DNA from: Eumeta japonica
Lineage: Eukaryota; Arthropoda; Insecta; Lepidoptera; Psychidae
Length of the DNA stretch: 64,000 nt
Direction: 5' to 3'
Assembly: GCA_005406025.1 (NCBI GenBank)
Contig: BGZK01001286.1
Span: forward strand, 7,501 to 71,500
Shown here: positions 60,190 to 64,000 of the stretch, piece after piece
Position numbering within the stretch: position 1 is the stretch's first letter
Layout of the letters: each line of letters begins with the position of its first letter
Translations under genes and position numbers: made by a program
Notes under the pieces: generated by a model
What the model saw: the letters and a program-made list of their open reading frames with translations, nothing else
Databases searched by the model: none
Told to the model about the DNA's origin: nothing

Positions 60190-62270
60190 GAGTTATGAGC
60201 TTTTAACATTTAATAGTGAAATAACATGAAAAATTGAGGACGTATGGTTTTTTATTATTGTGGTTTCTGGCATATTACTGCATATGATTATTTGATATAT
60301 GTTATTATTGAAACGATGTTTCCTTGTTTTACATATTGTAATAGTGTATTTACAGATAAAATCTGTAATGGCGAAGTATTCAGCAAAGGAAATATAAAAA
60401 TTATACAATTTTTACACAAGAATGGTAAAGTCGATGACACCTTTTTTAATGTTTTTGACTTGTGTACATCCATAGTCAAGACTTCTAGTTAGGCTTATCA
60501 AAGAGATATAACTTCGTTACATGGTGAATTTTCAAAAGTAGAGACATATAATAAATAGAGTACATTATCATTTTTGTTGTACACGAAAAAATATGACAAT
60601 AAATTTATAGGTAAATATATAATTCCTTATGTCAATGCATTCAAGTGTGTTAATTTAAATGGAGTAGCATGGTGGGTCTGATTATAAATTTTTGCGAAGT
60701 ATTTAGTCTTACACAATACATCGTAGTCTAAAGATTTATCTTCCTACTGCAGTTATAAATGTGAAAATTTGTTTCTTTTTATCGAAGATATTTATGAGTT
60801 TATTAAAATGACACAACGATGTCTCGTTCAGAAATTGTCATTGAATTTGTCAATTTATGAGCGAAATTGAAATTAGTTATTACAGATATTCATCTAGAGA
60901 TGTTACAATTTGTTTCTGGTTATCACGTTAATGTTATGACGTTATAGTATAGCTACCGTACAATTTCAGGCCAAAAGCAAATGGACATGTTTTAAAATCA
61001 ACTTATAAATTAATGATCTAAAAAAAAACTAACGTGGTGATTTAAATAAAGGCTTCTAAAATCTCTCTCCATTCATCTATTTAAATATCTAAAGAACATC
61101 AAATAAATATTTGGCGAATGCTACTAATCCCCAGCTTATAATTCGTTCAGCAGATAAAGCCTTATCTATGCGTATAGAGCCGGTAAACATATTCACGTGA
61201 TCGATAAAATAATATTATAAACGAATCTCACTAACGATCGTCAGACGTGTTCATAAAATCACAGAACATTTGTATTAATGACGACGTCACTTTTAAGTAC
61301 CTCACTTGGCTACCGTAAAATTTTTACGCTTAACGATACCCTCAGTTTTATGTCTCGGCCGTCGATAAGCAATAGAGCTTTAAGTGAACCGGATCATTTC
61401 AATGATTTGCTTAGTAATAAACACAAGAATAAGGTAACTTAATCTCTGGTTGCATATAGTTTTTTTAGTTGAGTTTTTAATTACACAGAAAAATACTAAG
61501 TACTCTTGTCGTTGGCATACATCCATTACATTTACGGTTACATTTAAGTTGATAAAAGGGTTTAAATAAATTAATTGCACCCAGTACTTTTTTATGGAAA
61601 TTAGAGAAATTTAACTCAACCGCTATAGCGGCGAAAGGTGGTGGCCAAAAAGACAAGATGCTTTCGAATGATAACGTAATGACAATCGGAGAATCGGTCA
61701 AGATCTCTGTGCCTCAGACAGCACATCGCCCCGTCGGTCTGCGACTGGTCGCCGCGTCGACGACGGCTGCGGGGACGGCCTCCGACCCGCACTCCCTAGC
61801 ACCTCACCCGTAATAACACTTTAGAAGGACGAAGTGGAGTGGCAAACTGACGACGCAACAGCGATCGCGTTGTTTAGCAATGGACTTGCGCTTTACGAGT
61901 GAAGTGATCACTTTCCAAGTATAATTATTCGTGTCCAGCAAGACTTCACAAGCTGACGCGATGGTTGCAACTCCGGAAGATCAGGGTCAATCTGAGCGAA
62001 TCAGCAGCTATCAACTTCTATGATAAAGAAAACTCTGGATTTTTCTTTCGTACGTCGAATCTTAAGACATCACCCTCATTAAGGAGTAGCGCCTCTGCAT
62101 AGATAATCAGCCGATCAGCAAACAACAAAAAAAACGGGCCGTTAAGCGTTCCTCTCGCGTGCGCTCGATCCGTCACATAATTAATACTAAGCTCGTAGCA
62201 TTTATGAAGATTTATACATGTTTAAAAGAAATCGTGATCGATATAAACTCCACATTACAAATAAAAATAA
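60190..62270. other. non-coding, no supported gene
   Basis: Mostly AT-rich. A GC-richer patch at 61690-61830 (CGCCGCGTCGACGACGGCTG) has no frame of note. The frame at 60244-60492 has no domain and atypical composition. Confidence 0.4.
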
Positions 62271-62274
62271 ACTG

Positions 62275-62735
62275 AGTTTACATGTTAGTCGGCTATGCAA
62301 AATCACAAATTAATTTATAGGGCAAAGCCCCAGAGGCCCAATCGAACATGCGCACACAAAGGTATGCGCATGTTCGAGGGGGCCTCTGTGAGTATTCGAG
62401 ATTTAGCCTTATATAAATTCAAAGCATTATTAAACGATCATTCAGTAAAAAAGGGTATTACAAAATTTCCGAATATTTAGAAGACAAATATCCATGGGCA
62501 TAAGCGGCTCGACTTCTCACGGGGAGTCTACTTTGTTCCTTCATGGTTCTGTATTTGTTTTGGTTATACGTGACGTGATCAGAAAAGAGCTATCCTTAAA
62601 TTTCTTGCTCGTTCTTCTGGAGAGAAAACTGCCTTCCAAACGCACAGTAAAGTGTAGATTCGCAAAAAATTATGACGTATTTCAGGTGTTATATAATTTA
62701 TAAAATAAAGATATTTTGAATTTAAATTTGAATTT
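62275..62735 (+). mobile_element. LINE 3' end (jockey/CR1 group), copy 2
   Basis: Homologous to 36950-37380: TATGCAAAATCACAAATTAA at the left, a QSIIKRSFSKKGYYKISEYL-type C-terminus after frameshifts (62415-62480), then CTTGCTCGTTCTTCTGGAGA and GAAAACTGCCTTCC in the 3' UTR, and an AATAAAGATATTTTGAATTT tail with TTGAATTTGG. An inverted repeat at 62331-62388 is inserted relative to copy 1. Confidence 0.75.
62331..62388. repeat. 24-bp near-perfect hairpin
   Basis: CAGAGGCCCAATCGAACATG and CGCA on the left arm (62331-62354) pair with TGCGCATGTTCGA..GGGCCTCTG on the right (62365-62388), with only the two-base AA/GG mismatch. The loop is CACAAAGGTA. It is absent from the sister LINE end at 36990. 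Confidence 0.9.
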
Positions 62736-62739
62736 GGAG

Positions 62740-63680
62740 GAAGAAAATGCACGACTGAACCTAACGTATTGATACGAAGAGAGAGAACTTAACAAGTGAT
62801 CTTCTCAAAGTTCTTTGTTTACAAGCGACCATAAACATAATAGAAATATTGAAAATAAAGCAAACTCAGGAATCAAAATGTATGAGATTTTGTTTGTCTT
62901 TATGAACCAGAACGATCTAATAATGTTGAAGATAATTTTTGGTTTTATATTTGTGTAGTTTTCAACTGTTTAAGGTTCCTCAAATTCAACATTAAGTTAG
63001 CTCTAATATTAAATTCACATCGAGGCACACTTTTTACCGAACTTATAATATTTAATATTCCACAGCCAAAGCCAAATTTTATTCGTTTCACATATTATTT
63101 ATTAGCTCGTCACATTCAGTTTACTGGCAGAACATTTAGATCGACAAAGTTGAAATCGAACTTAATTGCAACGTAACAATATTTAAATAATTATCTGACC
63201 TTAAAATTAAAGTGCTATTGCCCAAATATTTTGTTTCTTGATCTATGGGATGAGTTTGCGTTATCCTACAGTTTGCTGTACTCAACGCTTTATTAGATAA
63301 GAACCTCCGTTGGCGTCTAACACCGCTTAGAACCGTCGGATTCGATACAGAAGTTCGTAAAGGGCAAACGAACAACCGTCTACTGCTGTGTGAAATACGC
63401 TTAATTGACTCATTTACCTGCGTGAAGGTGTAGGTGTTCAAATAACATGAACGTAACAGAAGCTCACACCGACTACGCAGAGGTTTCTGCTTGGGACGAT
63501 CTGCGGATCGTATACCTCTTGATATGTAAGAATTGGAATATTATAATTGGCAATACAGGTGTTTTGTTGAAATAACTGTTTTTCTCTTGACTTGTACCAA
63601 AGTTATCTTGTAAATTAATTAAAAAAGCGGATTCGCCTCTTAGCAAAATATCAAAAATTTGGATTTAATTTTATTTATTA
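62740..63680. other. non-coding, no supported gene
   Basis: No domain-bearing frame. The 101-codon minus-strand frame at 63136-63441 has mixed composition but no recognisable motif and no splice context. Confidence 0.4.
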
Positions 63681-63840
63681 GGATTCCGTACCTCAAAAGG
63701 AAAAATGAAACCCTTATAGGATCAATTTGTTGTCCGTCTGTCCGTCCGTTTGTCTGTCAAGACCCTTTGTCTCGGGAACGCGTCGAGATATTCAGTTGAA
63801 TTTGTAACCATATGCTCAAGTGTACAGTCCATTAAAGGAA
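63680..63840. repeat. dispersed lepidopteran repeat (edge)
   Basis: AGGATTCCGTACCTCAAAAG, then CCTTATAGGATCAATTTGTT, CCGTCTGTCCGTCCGTTTGT and CAAGACCCTTTGTCTCGGGA. It is the inverted counterpart of the right edge of the repeat at 21687-22090, and it runs towards the window end. Confidence 0.7.
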
Positions 63841-64000
63841 AAAAGGGAGTTCGAAAGATATTACAAAAGAAACTAAACGTGCTTAAAAAGAAAAGAGTTA
63901 AAAAATATGTTAAAATAAGAAGGAATAAAAAAAAGGTTATGACAGAAGGTTCTTACATAATATCCGCAGATGCAAAAAACATCTAGAATGTATTGAAAAA

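Noticed and set aside
60244..60492. 82-codon plus-strand ORF with hydrophobic start
   Set aside because: Low-complexity AT-rich composition and an overlapping open frame on the other strand; probably chance.
63136..63441. 101-codon minus-strand ORF
   Set aside because: No domain, no splice sites and no repeat homology recognised; not enough to call a gene.

Overview
This window looks like nuclear DNA of a moth or butterfly. It is AT-rich and intron-bearing, and it is packed with decayed mariner, jockey, R1-like and hAT copies. It also carries the dispersed lepidopteran repeat marked by an AAAAACCGG..GTGCGAG edge and a CCGTCTGTCCGT motif, and LINE 3' ends with TTGAATTTGAATTT tails. No prokaryotic operon, CRISPR array, rRNA or intact tRNA gene was seen. 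The species cannot be told from the sequence.

Two host genes are recognisable. The plus-strand gene at 3041-5202 is the 3' end (three exons, 180 codons) of an insect FGF receptor of the breathless/heartless type, with the catalytic loop, DFG, activation-loop YY and the C-terminal EYLDL docking tyrosine; its upstream exons lie outside the window. The minus-strand gene at 17805-34148 is a complete three-exon Hhex homeobox gene (263 codons). It has an N-terminal eh1-like FFIEDILG repressor motif, a homeodomain split at Gln44/Val45, and introns of about 11.2 and 4.4 kb filled with mobile elements.

The rest is regulatory candidates and repeats. At 0.4-2.5 kb there are two well-bounded MITEs (a hAT-type one with a perfect 8-bp TSD and a pogo-like one with TA). 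At 9-14 kb lie a dead hAT transposase, a tandem repeat, a perfect UUCG hairpin and two dead mariners. The Hhex introns carry a complete dispersed repeat, a 0.9-kb TIR element with an exon-like start, another mariner, a widespread arthropod repeat ORF and a GC-rich candidate enhancer. At 34.7-35.0 kb, upstream of Hhex, is a block with GATA, TCF/SOX and TAATTA sites. At 35-43 kb there is a second copy of the arthropod repeat ORF, a gypsy fossil, an inverted LINE piece between 35-bp direct repeats, and a mariner. At 44.7-54 kb lies a nested retrotransposon island (R1-like, then an unidentified about 245-codon frame, then a CR1/jockey LINE, then a jockey, then a 119-bp satellite). From 54 to 64 kb the sequence is mostly AT-rich non-coding DNA with a few hairpins, a possible SINE, a LINE 3' end and a dispersed repeat.

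The best candidates for something undescribed are the interrupted frame at 47171-47912, which I cannot assign, and the TIR element at 23208-24132. All family assignments are from reading motifs; no database search was run.
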